Part shown: positions 11,801-23,272 of the stretch, one piece after another
How positions within the stretch are numbered: the first letter of the stretch is position 1
How the letters are laid out: every line of letters starts with the position of its first letter
Made by a program: the position numbers and the translations under genes
Assembly (NCBI RefSeq): GCF_019059575.1
Contig: NW_024881700.1
Coordinates: forward strand, 434,001 to 498,000
DNA from: Amphibalanus amphitrite
Lineage: Eukaryota; Arthropoda; Thecostraca; Balanomorpha; Balanidae
Direction: 5' to 3'
Length of the DNA stretch: 64,000 nt
The notes under the pieces: model-generated
Database searches by the model: none
The model's input: only the letters and a program-made list of their open reading frames with translations
Told to the model about the DNA's origin: nothing

Positions 11801-14264
11801 AAAGTAAGATTAGATGCTGGCGAGTCGATTGGTGCCATTTTTAGCGCTCTAGCTCTACTGGGTGGGCCACAATCTGCTGTGCAAATTTGGGCCACGTGAC
11901 CTTTGCTGACCTCTGTAGGTCAAACGGCTGAGAGTGCCACCGAATGACTTGGACTGTGGATTGGGCATGTCATGGCCTACATTGTGTGCGAGTTTCAGCT
12001 TGATCGGAGGTGTCCCGAATCTGGGCTGAATTCGGGCTGCGACATATTGAGTGTCGTTTATTTGCACATTTTGACCTGCCGAGGTCAAACGGGGTCACAT
12101 ATCGAAAAGCGGTTTTTAAGGAAAGCTACTACGGTTTATGGGCTACCCGATGATGTGCTTTGATTTGGAATTCGGTCAATCCATCTACTCGAAAACTGCT
12201 GTGCAAGTGTATTTTCGACATAGCCCACAAATGACCTTAGGTCATCGCATGACCTTGAGAGGTCAAATAAGTGTTGGGAAAGTAAGATTAGATGCTGGCG
12301 AGTCGATTGGTGCCATTTTTAGCGCTCTAGCTCTACTGTGTAAGCCACAATCTGCTGTGCAAATTTGGGCAACGTGACCTTTGCTGACCTCTGTAGGTCA
12401 AACGGCTGAGAGTGCCACCGAATGACTTGGACTTTGGATTGGGCATGTCATGGCCTAAATTGTGTGCGAGTTTCAGCTTGATCGCAGGTGTCCCGAATCT
12501 GGGCTGAATCCGGGCTGCGACATATTGAGTGTCGTTTATTTGCACATTTTGACCTGCCGAGGTCAAACGGGGTCACATATCGAAAAGCGGTTTTTAAGGA
12601 AAGCTACTACGGCCTATAAGCTACCCGATGATGTGCTTTGATTTGGAATTCGGTCAATCCATCTACTCGAAAACTGCTGTGCAAGTGTATTTTCGACATA
12701 GCCCACAAATGACCTTAGGTCATCGCATGACCTTTAGAGGTCAAATGAGTGTTCGGAAAGTAAGATTAGATGCTGGCGAGTCGATTGGTGCCATTTTTAG
12801 CGCTCTAGCTCTACTGGGTGGGCCACAATCTGCTGTGCAAATTTGGGCCACGTGACCTTTGCTGACCTCTGTAGGTCAAACGGCTGGGAGTGCCACCGAA
12901 TTACTTGGACTGTGGATTGGGCATGTCATGGCCTACCTTGTGTGCGAGTTTCAGCTTGATCGGAGGTGTCCCGAATCTGGGCTGAATCCGGGCTGCGAGT
13001 GTCATTTATTTGCACATTTTGACCTGCCGAGGTCAAACGAGGTCACATATCGAAAAGCAGTTTATAAGGAAAGTTACTACGGCCTATGGGCTACCCGATG
13101 ATGTGCTTTGATTTGGAATTCGTTCAATCCATCTACTCGAAAACTGCTGTGCAAGTGTATTTTCGACAATGCCCACAAATGACCTTAGGTCATCGCATGA
13201 CCTTGAGAGGTCAAATGAGTGTTGGGAAAGTAAGATTAGATGCTGGCGAGTCGATTGGTGCCATTTTTAGCGCTCTAGCTCTACTGGGTGGGCCACAATC
13301 TGCTGTGCAAATTTGGGCCACGTGACCTTTACTGACCTCTGTAGGTCAAACGGCTGAGAGTGCCACCGAATGACTTGGACTGTGGATTGGGCATGTCATG
13401 GCCTACATTGTGTGCGAGTTTCAGCTTGATCGGAGGTGCCCCGAATCTGGGATGAATCCGGGCTGCGACATATTGAGTGTCGTTTATTTGCACATTTTGA
13501 CCTGCCGAGATCAAACGGCGTCACATATCGAAAAGCAGTTTATAAGGAAAGTTACTACGGCCTATGGGCTACCCGATGATGTGCTTTGATTTGGAATTCG
13601 TCAATCCATCTACTCGAAAACTGCTGTGCAAGTGTATTTCGACAATGCCCACAAAGACCTTAGCGTCAATCGCATGACCTTGAGAGGGTCACATGAGTGT
13701 TGGGCACAAGTAAGATTAGATGATGGACGAGTCGATTGGGTGGCCATTTTTAGCGGCATCTAGCTCTACTGGGTGCGGCACAATCTGCTGTGCACATTTG
13801 GGCCACGTGACCTTTGCTGACCTCTGTAGGTCAAACGGCTGAGAGTGCCCCCGAATGACTTGGACTGTGGCTTGGGCATGTCCATGGCCTACCTTGTGTG
13901 CGAGTTTCAGCTGATCGCTGTGCAAGTGTATTTTCGACAATGCCCACAAATGACCTTAGGTCATCGCATGACCTTGAGAGGTCACATGAGTGTTGGGAAA
14001 GTAAGATTAGATGCTGGCGAGTCGATTGGTGCCATTTTTAGCGCTCTAGCTCTACTGGGTGGGCCACAATCTGCTGTGCAAATTTGGGCCACGTGACCTT
14101 TGCTGACCTCTGTAGGTCAAACGGCTGAGAGTGCCACCGAATGACTTGGACTGTGGATTGGGCATGTCATGGCCTACATTGTGTGCGAGTTTCAGCTTGA
14201 TCGGAGGTGTCCCGAATCTGGGCTGAATCCGGGCTGAATCTGGGCTGAATATGGGCTGTCTTGA
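5861..14264 (-). repeat. Right arm of the inverted array, ~17 monomers
   Basis: Monomers run in the orientation opposite to the left arm. Some carry a 7-bp insertion making GTGAGTCGTGACC (near 7097, 8060 and 9501). A three-monomer block is duplicated at a spacing of 1441 bp (about 7340-8780 and 8781-10221). The copy at ~13600-13930 is decayed, with many single-base insertions and an internal deletion that joins CAGCTGATCG to CTGTGCAAGTG. The final units before 14264 are good again. Confidence 0.88.
14208..14264 (-). repeat. Right 57-bp terminal inverted repeat of the array
   Basis: The reverse complement is identical to 2461-2517 over all 57 bp. The flanks (GTGATGTTGA on the left, CGGACGATGT on the right) do not form a clean target duplication. 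Confidence 0.88.
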
Positions 14265-16557
14265 CGGACGATGTGGAGGAACGGGACTGTTACCCTGGAC
14301 AATACGGTATTACGTGGGTAAAGATAAAGCAACCAGGAATGGGACGGGCCAGATGTGAAGCGTCGAGCGTCTTCGCGGCTCATCTGTGGTGACTGGCGCT
14401 GTCGTAGCGTAATAAGATGTGTCACCACTATCTCCGCTATCCCGTCTGAGATGGAAAGTGTCGGAAAATATCACTCTCTGTGGCAGTGTAGTTTAAGTAT
14501 GCGAAGTCTCATGTTAATCGTTACACGAAAATTGTCCTCTTCTCATTCAATGTGTTATATAAAGCGCTGGCCCCTAACACATGGTGCATTGACACTCATT
14601 GTATACCAGGATACCTACATGGCTAACGGCAAAATGTGCTGTCATGACTCATGAAGCCTTCTAAAAGCTTAAATTGAATCAGCTATCACAAAGACTTTCA
14701 GGGATCAATGGATGTCCGTTCTCACCTTGAGCCCCCGGCCCGTAAATCGGTACCGTTCATCAGAACCGTTTAAAATTGTTCAGGTGGGAGGCATGTGCTA
14801 GGCATGGGTGTGTATTTTGTAACGTGTATCACTGTCGATGGATATGATGTCGGTTGTGTGTATTTGGGAACGTTCATGTGTTTTCGTGCTCAAGCGTTCG
14901 CTCGTAATCGTTCGGCGGCCTGAATCCTCGATTGCGGTCGCTTCTCCCGCCGCTATTGGAACCACTATGTGGTGGCTGTGTTGACTGTTGTGAGCTATAC
15001 CCCTGCACGGTTCAGTGCTCACTGGACTTGAAGCCGGTTAAAATGGATGATTGTGGTCAGACTAAACGTTCCGGGACCTTCAAATGCAATGAAACGTAAA
15101 GGAATACACGTTTTTGTTATGGTAGCCGAATGCCGAAATAAAACGACGAAGGCCGTATTTTAAATTTATAATAGAACTTTAGATATAAATAAATAAATAA
15201 TTATGCTTCCTAGTCCATTGCTTTCGAGAAACAGCAACGTTTCAACAGCCACGATTACAGCGTCTCCATTCATTGCACACTGGCTGTGTGCTGTTACGAG
15301 CGCGGGCGGTCCCGGTATCATTCCGGCACGCCCGTTTCCCATGCCCTGAGGCGGTGTTCGGTCATCCTCGAACACTGCCAGACCATCTGACGCCGATTCG
15401 GGGAATCGTACACACACGCTCGCTTCACTCCAGTGACCGCCCGTCAGCTGAGAGTCGCCCGACGGACACCGGCGCTGGTCCGCAGAGACAAAAAGGCTGC
15501 ACCTTCTGCGCCGGTCCGCGGCTCGACTTTCACTGACCGTGTCAGGGCCGCGGGCGGTGCGGCAGATGACAGGGGGGGGGGGAGACGGGCGTGCCGCCGG
15601 GCGTAACTCGAGGTGTCAGGTGGCCGTCTGAAGACCGCACGGAGTGGCGAGGGACATGAGTGGTAATCGCTCCTGTTACAAATGATTGGCGAGATAAATG
15701 GACGAAATAAGTGCCGTTTGGGCCACAAGACTGTAGAACGGGACCGAACCGGTTGCCTCAAGATAATAACCTTCGGAATTCAGGGACACAGTGATCTGGA
15801 CTATTACGAGCAGACCAGCGACACCCGAAACTGGCTGCTTTTTTACCAATATTATTTGATTTTTTTGTTGGGGGGGGGGGGGGGTAAAAAAGGCAAAGAA
15901 GCAATTACTTCTTCTACTACCTACTTCTACTTTAATTAACGAGGAAACGTTGTACTCTTACGGCGCATCGATATTCATTACTGTCCCGATTACATTACAT
16001 CGATTTAGTTTATATTTTCTACGATCAAATAAAGATCGTAATTCATTCGTTTATGGTTAAATAAGATAGCTCGAAGCAATAATTAATTTCCTTTGTCACC
16101 CGTTTATCTTTTATATTTAAGCGGGATATATTTATAGGAATACACCGTTTATTATTTAACGGTAACGGTAACGGTATTAAACGGTAGGTACTATTTACAT
16201 TTATTTAGGTATATTTATTCTTATGTTATTTTATTCTATGGTTATATTTATTCTTTTACGTGAATAGCTGAACAAGCTTTTTTGTGGGCGACATGAATGG
16301 GAAATAGTTTTGATAATATTCCGATGTTGAATTATTGTCCTTGCTGAGACGTAGACACACATTACGCACTACCTAGCATTACGCACACCGTGAAGCCGTA
16401 ATCGCCACGCCATATGTGGAAGGCTTTTGATTTATGGTTCTCTGGCTACGTAGAACTGTAAAGGGTAGAATTTACTTAAGAGTTAAGTTATTTATAATCA
16501 TTTTAGCTTGGATATTCCGTTTTATTTTAAATTTTAGAGAGACAATTTAAGGTGCAA
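14265..16557. other. Intergenic stretch, no gene recognised
   Basis: Mixed-composition DNA without a convincing coding frame. It contains poly-G tracts at about 15570-15580 and 15866-15882, a GC-rich island at ~15290-15660, and an AT-rich part from ~15900 that includes short TAACGG repeats near 16160. Confidence 0.45.
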
Positions 16558-17345
16558 TAAGCTTAAGATTGGCGATATAAAGTACAACGGACGAAAAACG
16601 GGCGATATAACGCACAACGGACGGGAGACGGGCGATATAACGTGTAACGAACCGGAGATATGTAATGTGCAACAGACCGGGAACGGGCGATATAGGTACT
16701 ATGCAACACGGGACGGGAGACAAACGAGATAACACATAAAGAACAGGACGGAGGAAGCTGGACTATATAAGACTCAACTGACGGGAGACGAACAATATAC
16801 CGTTCATCGGACGGGAGATATACTATTTAACGTGCAACAACGGACGGGAGGCAGGTGATATACTGCGCAACGTACCGGAGACGGGCAACGTGCCGTACAA
16901 AGGAGTAGAGACCTGTGATATAACGTTCAACGGGCGGAAGGTGGACGATATAACCAGGTTAGGCACGTACCGCAGGCACAACGGACGGGAGACGGACAAA
17001 ATATGTAGCACAACGGACGGGCGACAGACAAAATATGTAGCACAACGCACGGGAGACGGACAATTAAGTACGTAATGGACGACATCGACGGACAATAGGT
17101 ATAACAGACGGGAGACGGGAGATACAACAGACCGAAGACGGGCAATCCATAAAAAACGGACCGTAAACCTGAGATAACCTGTAAGGGACCGGAAACGAGT
17201 GTCTATCCTCGTGCAACGGACCAAAGACTGGTGAAATACCGTGCAATGAACGGGCGGTTCGAGATACAACCTACAACGGACCGAACGTAGAGAGACGATA
17301 TAACTTGCAAGGTCGAAAGACGGACGATATGCTATACCATAAATT
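16558..17345. repeat. Degenerate ~30-36-bp minisatellite
   Basis: The phrase CGATATAA-CGTGCAACGGACGGGAGACGGG recurs with many substitutions and length changes through the whole stretch. Recognisable pieces are GGCGATATAAC, CAACGGACGGGAGACGG and GACCGGAGACGGGC, about twenty copies in all. Frames read through it are only repeats of these words. Confidence 0.75.
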
Positions 17346-20300
17346 GAACGGGGTGATATGTGCCGTCACTGGCGTCTATAATGAACCAGAGCCGGTGCAT
17401 CCCCAATGAATAAAAACGCAAACATCGAACAACTAAGCGGGGACATAAGCGGGCATAGGTTTACGGAAACTAACCGGAACAGTGACTCACCTGAGGGTCA
17501 GGCAGTGAGACGGAGTTCGGCGGTGCGCACTACCCCGCCCACACTCACATCGGTAACTCGGCGGGCGGCCGACGGGCTGTGGTCGTTATATAGACTCTCA
17601 CCGGCGCGGCAGAGACGGCACCGACCGTCCCCGACTCACGGCGCCCCGTCGGAGACCCCTCCCCTCCCCCTTCCCGACTCGACCTTGCCGTCTCGGACGG
17701 TCCGGACTCCGGAGGAGGAGCAGTAGAGACCGAGAGTGAACTGTCCGGTCTCGTCTGGACCAGGCCGACCGTCCCGCATTTCTGATGGCCACCGGGGCAT
17801 TTGAGACATTTTTCATATCTATCAGTGTCATCAGATCTCTGAGGCCGGATCGCAGCACTAACCTTGGGACAATATGGCTGATTAGGTGTACCTTTGCCTA
17901 CAGAATCGAAAAGACCGGGCGGTTCATACCTACTTTCATGGTCTTTTCGGTTATAATTACAGCGTTACGTGCAAGTGCCGATGTCAAGTTCGCTACTCAT
18001 GAGCTGAGCCAGTTCACCAGTTCCATGAGCCCACCCAGGCCCAATTGTCACAGAGCAGCAGAGCTGTCCGACTATCGATGTCGCTCGCCGGCTCGCTGCT
18101 TGTAGCACGGAAGCATGCAATATTGAAATTCAGCATAGCATATAAGTTGAGAAGGCTGCTCTGAACCCGTGAACCACCTATGAAGCCCAGTCTGAAGCCT
18201 ACGTATATTAAAACAGTCTTTTTTTTCGTTCAGCAGCATGAGAAGTGTGGGGAAGGCGTAACCGGAACTAATAAACGGTTCCGGCTCCATTCGGTTATTC
18301 CGGTCTCCGTGCGAACTGTACCGGCGGATCTGGCTTCGGAGAAAAATGGGGCGGCTCCGAAGACCTCGGCTTCGTCTCGGGGTAAAAGCTGCCAATACCG
18401 TACCTGATTCTAACTCCAGCAAGTGCTGAATTCTGACTTCCGAGATTGACTGGATCAGTCAGCAAGCAATAAACCGGCAGGATGCGACTGGATCACGTCA
18501 TACCCAGGGGTGAGCCGGCCCCGTCGTCATTTTTCGAGAAGAATGATTTCATTCAAGCTTAATCGAAGAATATGTGTGTACATTTCCCGATATTTTAGCT
18601 CTAACTTTGAGATGAAACTTGTAGGTAAATCGTCGTCTAAAGCTGGTCATGATTCAATGACGTCATTTGAAAGCTAACGATTTCTATACGCTTGTGTATT
18701 TTGAGTAGTAGTAAAGTAGCAACCTTGAAGCTGACTCAATTCGGCGTTTGTGGGCTCTCTCTATCGTCTGGAGGTTTCGAAAGATGCTCTCCAGAGATGG
18801 CGCTAGTAAGTTTGGCTGACATGACGTCATGCTTAAAAGTGATGGGTTTTGTGAGAGCAAATTTAATAATAGTTGAAAATTTTGTACTTTTGCTAAATTG
18901 AGAAAAAATAAATATACAATTGTTCAAAACAGCGTTTTCCTCATTCATCCTTCATTGTTTTGAGAGAAATATAGACAGTTTAAATCTTTTTTCTTGACCG
19001 CAATTCGCACACGCACTAAATTAAAAGCTGGAGTTTTGTGTGTTCGTAAATCGTGATTTGAGAAAATAAATTGACAATAATCTTTTGCACTTTTGCTTTA
19101 CAATCATTTTTTAATGCAGATGAATGCATAAATTATTCAAAAATAGGCATATCTGTGAAACATTATGATTTTCCACAAGCAAATTTTCTAAAAACTTGAA
19201 CTACTTACAACTGACGAACGCATCCAATAATCTGGATGTCTTAGGATGAGTTCGTCATTTTTTTCCCAAGGAAATACGATACAGTTTAAGCTACTTTACC
19301 GATTTATTAGGGTACTTTTGCCAATGAATTATTAAATAAATGACAACAATTAATCTCATTATCAACCATACTCGCAAGAATTTTCTTCGCATAAGCGCGA
19401 ACACATCCGCGCTTTCATGAAAAGTAACGCCTGTAGATGTCAGGACTGCTGCTTTATGTTTCGCAAGGTGGCGCAGCGCGCAGGGTACCGACTACCGAGG
19501 CTGAGGTCTCCAGACTTTCCACCACGATTTAGCTTGGAAATGGCCAATGGGGAAGGTCTCACCAAAAAAACGGACGCCCTTTTACACAGCTGCAAAACGA
19601 GAATGAATTATTGGCATAGCTGACCATACGTCCCCTCCCCCTCTCCGCCCCAGCTCAATTGGAAATATCGCCTATTTTCCTTAGTCAGTTATATTTTGAC
19701 TAATTTCTCCACTCTTCCCAGTAAACCTTAACATGCATGATGCAGATGTCCACTGCGTAAGTCGTGTGCTTGCGTAAGTGTGCCAACTATATAGTGCTGC
19801 CTACACTCTACAGTGCCTACTGCTTCCACCATTGTCGTTATAATTGGTGATTCTCAGGTCAAAAGTTACACAGTGGTCTCAGAGAACAATCGAGTTTCAA
19901 CAAATTAACGATTCAAACCGTTGCATTCTACTTATATTCCGGTCAGTTCTGCTACTAAACGATTCCGGCAAAACACTCTTTAGCTTATGTATTAGCGAAC
20001 CACCACACAAAATTCGCCCAATCAATGGTCAGTTATTACTGCTGGGCTGAACCGTCATACGCTATATAGCCTATTGCAGTCAATATTTTCAGAACGATAC
20101 CGACTGACGAAACACAACGTATTCGCGGATTCGCACATACGTTGGCACCCAGGTGGCCTGTCAGCAGCCGCACAAATTGAGATGGTACACCGTAAAGCAT
20201 GCCTTTCCACACAGGCACAAGCATAGAGACACAAATTCTCAAAATCCAAACTTATTCCAATACTGGTCAAATACTAATAGGCATAAAGTTTTGAGGTTTT

Positions 20301-20349
20301 CTCATGTTCATTCTTCTTTCAACACACGCGGCAGACTGCAGCAGAACAT
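17346..20349. other. Intergenic stretch, no gene recognised
   Basis: A GC-rich part (17480-17760) is followed by AT-rich DNA. Two palindromic CRE-like ATGACGTCAT sites lie near 18658 and 18819. No frame resembles a known protein and no consistent exon set was found. Confidence 0.4.
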
Positions 20350-20575
20350 CTCACAGAGCTGCGCTGGATGCAGTCATGAGCTGGGACACGGTTTGTGACC
20401 AATGGCCGATCGGGGGTGCCAGCCTCCTCCCGGCACGCGATGCACTGGCCGCCGCGCAGTCGATGTCGGGGCACCGCCGGCATTCGCCGACAGGGTTCCA
20501 TCCGATTCGGTGTATTGGTGGCAGCCCGAACAGTGACCCACGCGAAGCTGGTGGACGTTGTTGTTGTTGTTGTTT
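20350..20575 (-). mobile_element. Decayed LINE 3'-end fragment (C-terminal Cys-rich region)
   Basis: Read on the minus strand in two frames, this resembles the C-terminal tail of the neighbouring LINE copy: VHQLRVGH, then, after a frameshift, IHRIG and ECRRCPD, followed by CIACREEAGTPD. A short (AAC)n run at ~20556-20574 lies at its upstream edge and may be the 3' tail of the next copy. The fragment is broken by frameshifts and is not functional. Confidence 0.55.
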
Positions 20576-20589
20576 GACCCCCCGGCTAC

Positions 20590-21341
20590 CGCCGGGGCGG
20601 TAGCGTAGCCGACCCGCTCTTGTGGGCCATGTATCCGGCGGCCAAGGCCGCCACCACGTCGTCGCGCCGGACATCGTAGGCCGCGCCGATGATGTTGCCC
20701 AGCGCACGGAGCCGGGGGCCGTACAGGCACGGGCATTCCAGCAACACGTGCGCCGGGGTGTCCGCTGCTTCAGAGCAGACTAGGCAGCGGCCCGCAGGGC
20801 ATTACTTGTCGTCGCATTGAGCGCACTCAGGTGTAGGTCTTCGACCAATCCGGTGGAGGTACTGCTCCGATCGGGCCCAGTGGCCAGACCGGAGCTGGTG
20901 GATGTCGACGGCCTCCTCCCTGGTGGCGGTCCGGACCGGGGCGGGGGCGCGGTCCCCCATGACGGTGCGGTACCAACCGGCCGGCCAGTCCGCCTGCCAC
21001 TTCCTCTTGGAGTGCCGCGCGACAGCCCGCGTAAGAGTGCGGACATCCACCGGCGTTGACTGCTGGGGGAGAGCGGCCGCCTCCTTGGCCAGGGCGTCCG
21101 CTCTTTCATTACCGGCGAGCCCACAGTGGGCCGGGACCCATTGCAGCGTGACCGTGCTGCCGTCGGCCGTCATGCGCCGGAGCTGGGCCCACAGCCTGGC
21201 GCCCAGTGTCGAGGCCTGGGCCGCAGCGCCTCCAGCCAGGAGCAGCAGAGCCGCCTTCGAGTCGTGGACGAGCTGGTGGACGTCGATGGCCGATGAGCGA
21301 TGCCCTTCCGCGACCGGCGGTGGCAGTCGGTCCCACATCAA
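20590..21341 (-). mobile_element. LINE ORF2 fragment: RNase H domain and C-terminal zinc knuckle
   Basis: The frame shows an RNase H core with VHDSKAALLLL (conserved Asp), then WVPAHCGLAGNERADALA (conserved His and Asp). The tail follows, with VDIHQLRSGHW, YLHRIGRRPTPECAQC and, after an in-frame TAA at ~20802, CPAGRCLVC and HVLLECPCLYG. RNase H with a Cys-rich tail of this kind is typical of I/Jockey/R1-like non-LTR retrotransposons. The copy is 5'-truncated, lacks reverse transcriptase and has the internal stop. Confidence 0.8.
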
Positions 21342-21962
21342 GAACAGATACCAGTCATGCGGTCAGTCGGCGACGGCGCGGTCGCGAGCCGATCTGATGG
21401 TCGCGCGGTGGGCGTTGCCGACGTCCACCGGGACCGTCGACTGGGGGAGCGCGGCCGCCTCTTGGCCGCCGCCTCTGGTCGGCGCGCTCGTTGCGCTGTG
21501 GGACGGCATCCACTGCAAGTCGTTCACTGTGAAGCGGTCGTTTGACCGGGCCTGGCAGGCGGGGAAAGGGGGCCTCAGATGAAGTAAAACCATCCCTCAG
21601 GCCAGCTTGAGCTGGCTCTCCACCTCACCATGTTAGATAAGCGGACATCCTCGTGATCATCGCAGCGATGATTGCCAATTGGTGTGTCATTATGGGAGAG
21701 GATGCCAGCCTCCTTTGCAAGATAGTCTGCCTTTAATATAGTGCAGCCCGACCCATTGCCTGTGGCAGCAGACTGGGATTGATAATGCAGTGCAGGACAC
21801 ACCAAACGTAAGCGGCCATCTGTACCCCCTGTGCAGTAGGGCTGACTCAAGAGCCCAGAGTTGCCCTCCCCCACCATTCTGTGCACGTGATAACTGGATG
21901 GGGCATGCCATGGTCAGCATCTGTTCAAAAGCTGCCCTAAGCATGTAAAGCTCCACTGGCAT
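21342..21962 (-). mobile_element. Further decayed RNase H fragments of LINEs
   Basis: Two more pieces in the same orientation are recognisable. One (21363-21593) has LQWMPSH followed by EAAALPQSTVPVDV, matching the RNase H end of the adjacent copy. The other (21575-21962) has LKADYLAKEAGILSHNDTPIG, a more diverged RNase H C-terminus. Both are frameshifted. Together with the two fragments to the left they form a head-to-tail series of 3' ends. Confidence 0.55.
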
Positions 21963-23034
21963 GCTTGAGCATGGTCACAGTCAGTTCTCACTTCTCAGTT
22001 GAACCTCCAATGGAAACCCATCACAAAGTAGAGATCAGGGCGCCTCTCACACTGCAGCACACTCAACGACTGAGGCACCATCTCTGTGGCATCTCATCAC
22101 TTGCAGGTGGTTCTTGCCAGGAGCAATGCCAGCCACGCACATCAGGTGATAACAGCAGTGTACAACTGCCATCTACAAGCATCCATGTTCTTTCTGGTTT
22201 TCTCTTGTTGAGATCCACTGCCATGCATGAACTTGATGGGCTTTTGCTGCGCTCCTCCCATGTGCAGACAGGTTTCTGCTGAAACAAAGCAAAACAAATG
22301 TGATTAATAATGGCCCTGTTTCACCATCCAGACACTGTGTGCACTGGTAGCTACGGCATACCATAGCATCACTCAAATGACATTGCATGTGATACCTTAG
22401 TTTATGATGAATCACGTTTGGAACAGAGTGAGAGGTTCTGAAAAACCGTACCAAGAACAGAGGTTTGAGTTCAAATACTGCTAGCATGCTGCTGGTGCTG
22501 GTACCGCAGCGTGCTAGCGTTCTGGGATGCTGTCATAGCTTAGCGTCACAGTGAAGTTTGTTGACACTGCCATGGAAACCCAATGCTCTGACACACGCAG
22601 CGCACTGCAGTGCTCTGCCGTGAAACACCACCCATGAACGTTGGTTGCATTGGCATGACCAGGATCGGAGCAGTGTGGCAGACAGTGATTTTAATTTTAA
22701 TTGCACTTCCTAGAGATTAACAAGTTGTTGGTGAAATTGCTATTCATTATTCCTATTACCATTGTCTAAATTTCACATTTCAAGACAGCATTGACATGTT
22801 ATATAAAATAAGGTTTAGACTTCAGGTGGTCCCGGATTCAGTTTAAGTAGCACAAGGGCAAAAATTAAAAAATTGTCAAAAAATATTTAAAAAATACCTG
22901 CCTTCATCAACACCTCATCTAATGACATGCAATGCAATCAAACACAACAATTGTGGCCCTAAAAGCAAAAACCGTTTGAATAACAATGTCAATGTAATAT
23001 TTTGCAACCGCTGCACCATTACTGTCACGTACGC
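21963..23034. other. Intergenic stretch, no gene recognised
   Basis: Moderately AT-rich. No coding frame resembles a known protein, and no clear repeat boundaries were found. Confidence 0.4.
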
Positions 23035-23245
23035 TATCCCTAGATTGGTTGCTGGTAAGTAGTGGTTGTCGTCATCAACTCGTCATGCAGCAGCTGATTG
23101 GGATGGGCGGGGCCTATTTTTATCCAGACGATAGAGAGAGCCCGTTTGTGCGGTTCTTTATTTATGTCAATTTATTTTTGCATTATTTCGTGATTTTCTA
23201 GATTATTTACCTACATGCGGAGGCTTTGAAGCTGAAGGAAAGGTT
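23035..23245 (+). promoter_or_regulatory. Candidate ARPC5 promoter and non-coding first exon
   Basis: Two inverted CCAAT boxes (GATTGG near 23043 and 23098) lie beside a GC box (GGGATGGGCGGGGCC near 23100). About 100 bp downstream is a possible 5' splice site (GGAAAG|GTTTGTATAG near 23240). A good 3' splice site sits just upstream of the ARPC5 start codon. If they are joined, the CR1 fragment at 23273 lies in a 5'-UTR intron. This is inferred from motifs only. Confidence 0.3.
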
Positions 23246-23272
23246 TGTATAGTTTTTTAGATTAAAATAAGA

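Larger units (their letters stand above)
2461..14264. repeat. Giant inverted array of 478-bp monomers with terminal inverted repeats (foldback-like element)
   Basis: About 24 copies of one monomer (usually 478 bp, some 485 bp) fill this block. Copies left of ~5860 lie in one orientation (about 7) and copies to the right in the opposite orientation (about 17). The outer ends are exact inverted copies of each other for 57 bp (2461-2517 and 14208-14264), beginning TCAAGACAGCCCATATTCAG. The similarity then continues through the adjoining monomers. No unique sequence separates the arms. Each monomer carries three TGACCT-N4-AGGTCA dyads, one TGACCTAAGGTCA dyad and an AGGTCACGTG site. The 57-bp ends contain an extra run of the ~11-bp ATTCAGCCCRG subrepeat. 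Such architecture is known from foldback transposons and some satellite DNAs. No transposase frame and no obvious target duplication were found. Short conserved frames inside the monomers are not believed to be genes. Confidence 0.9.

Noticed and set aside
2629..14096. Dozens of 60-85-codon frames in both strands with near-identical peptides
   Set aside because: They are the same monomer read again and again, stay short, and appear equally in antisense. Their conservation follows from the DNA repeat.
2451..14274. Target-site duplication for the giant array
   Set aside because: GTGATGTTGA and CGGACGATGT share only a displaced GATGT. No aligned duplication could be defended.
16558..17345. CRISPR-like regular repeats
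   Set aside because: Units vary in length and sequence with no constant repeat and unique spacer pattern, and the genome is eukaryotic.
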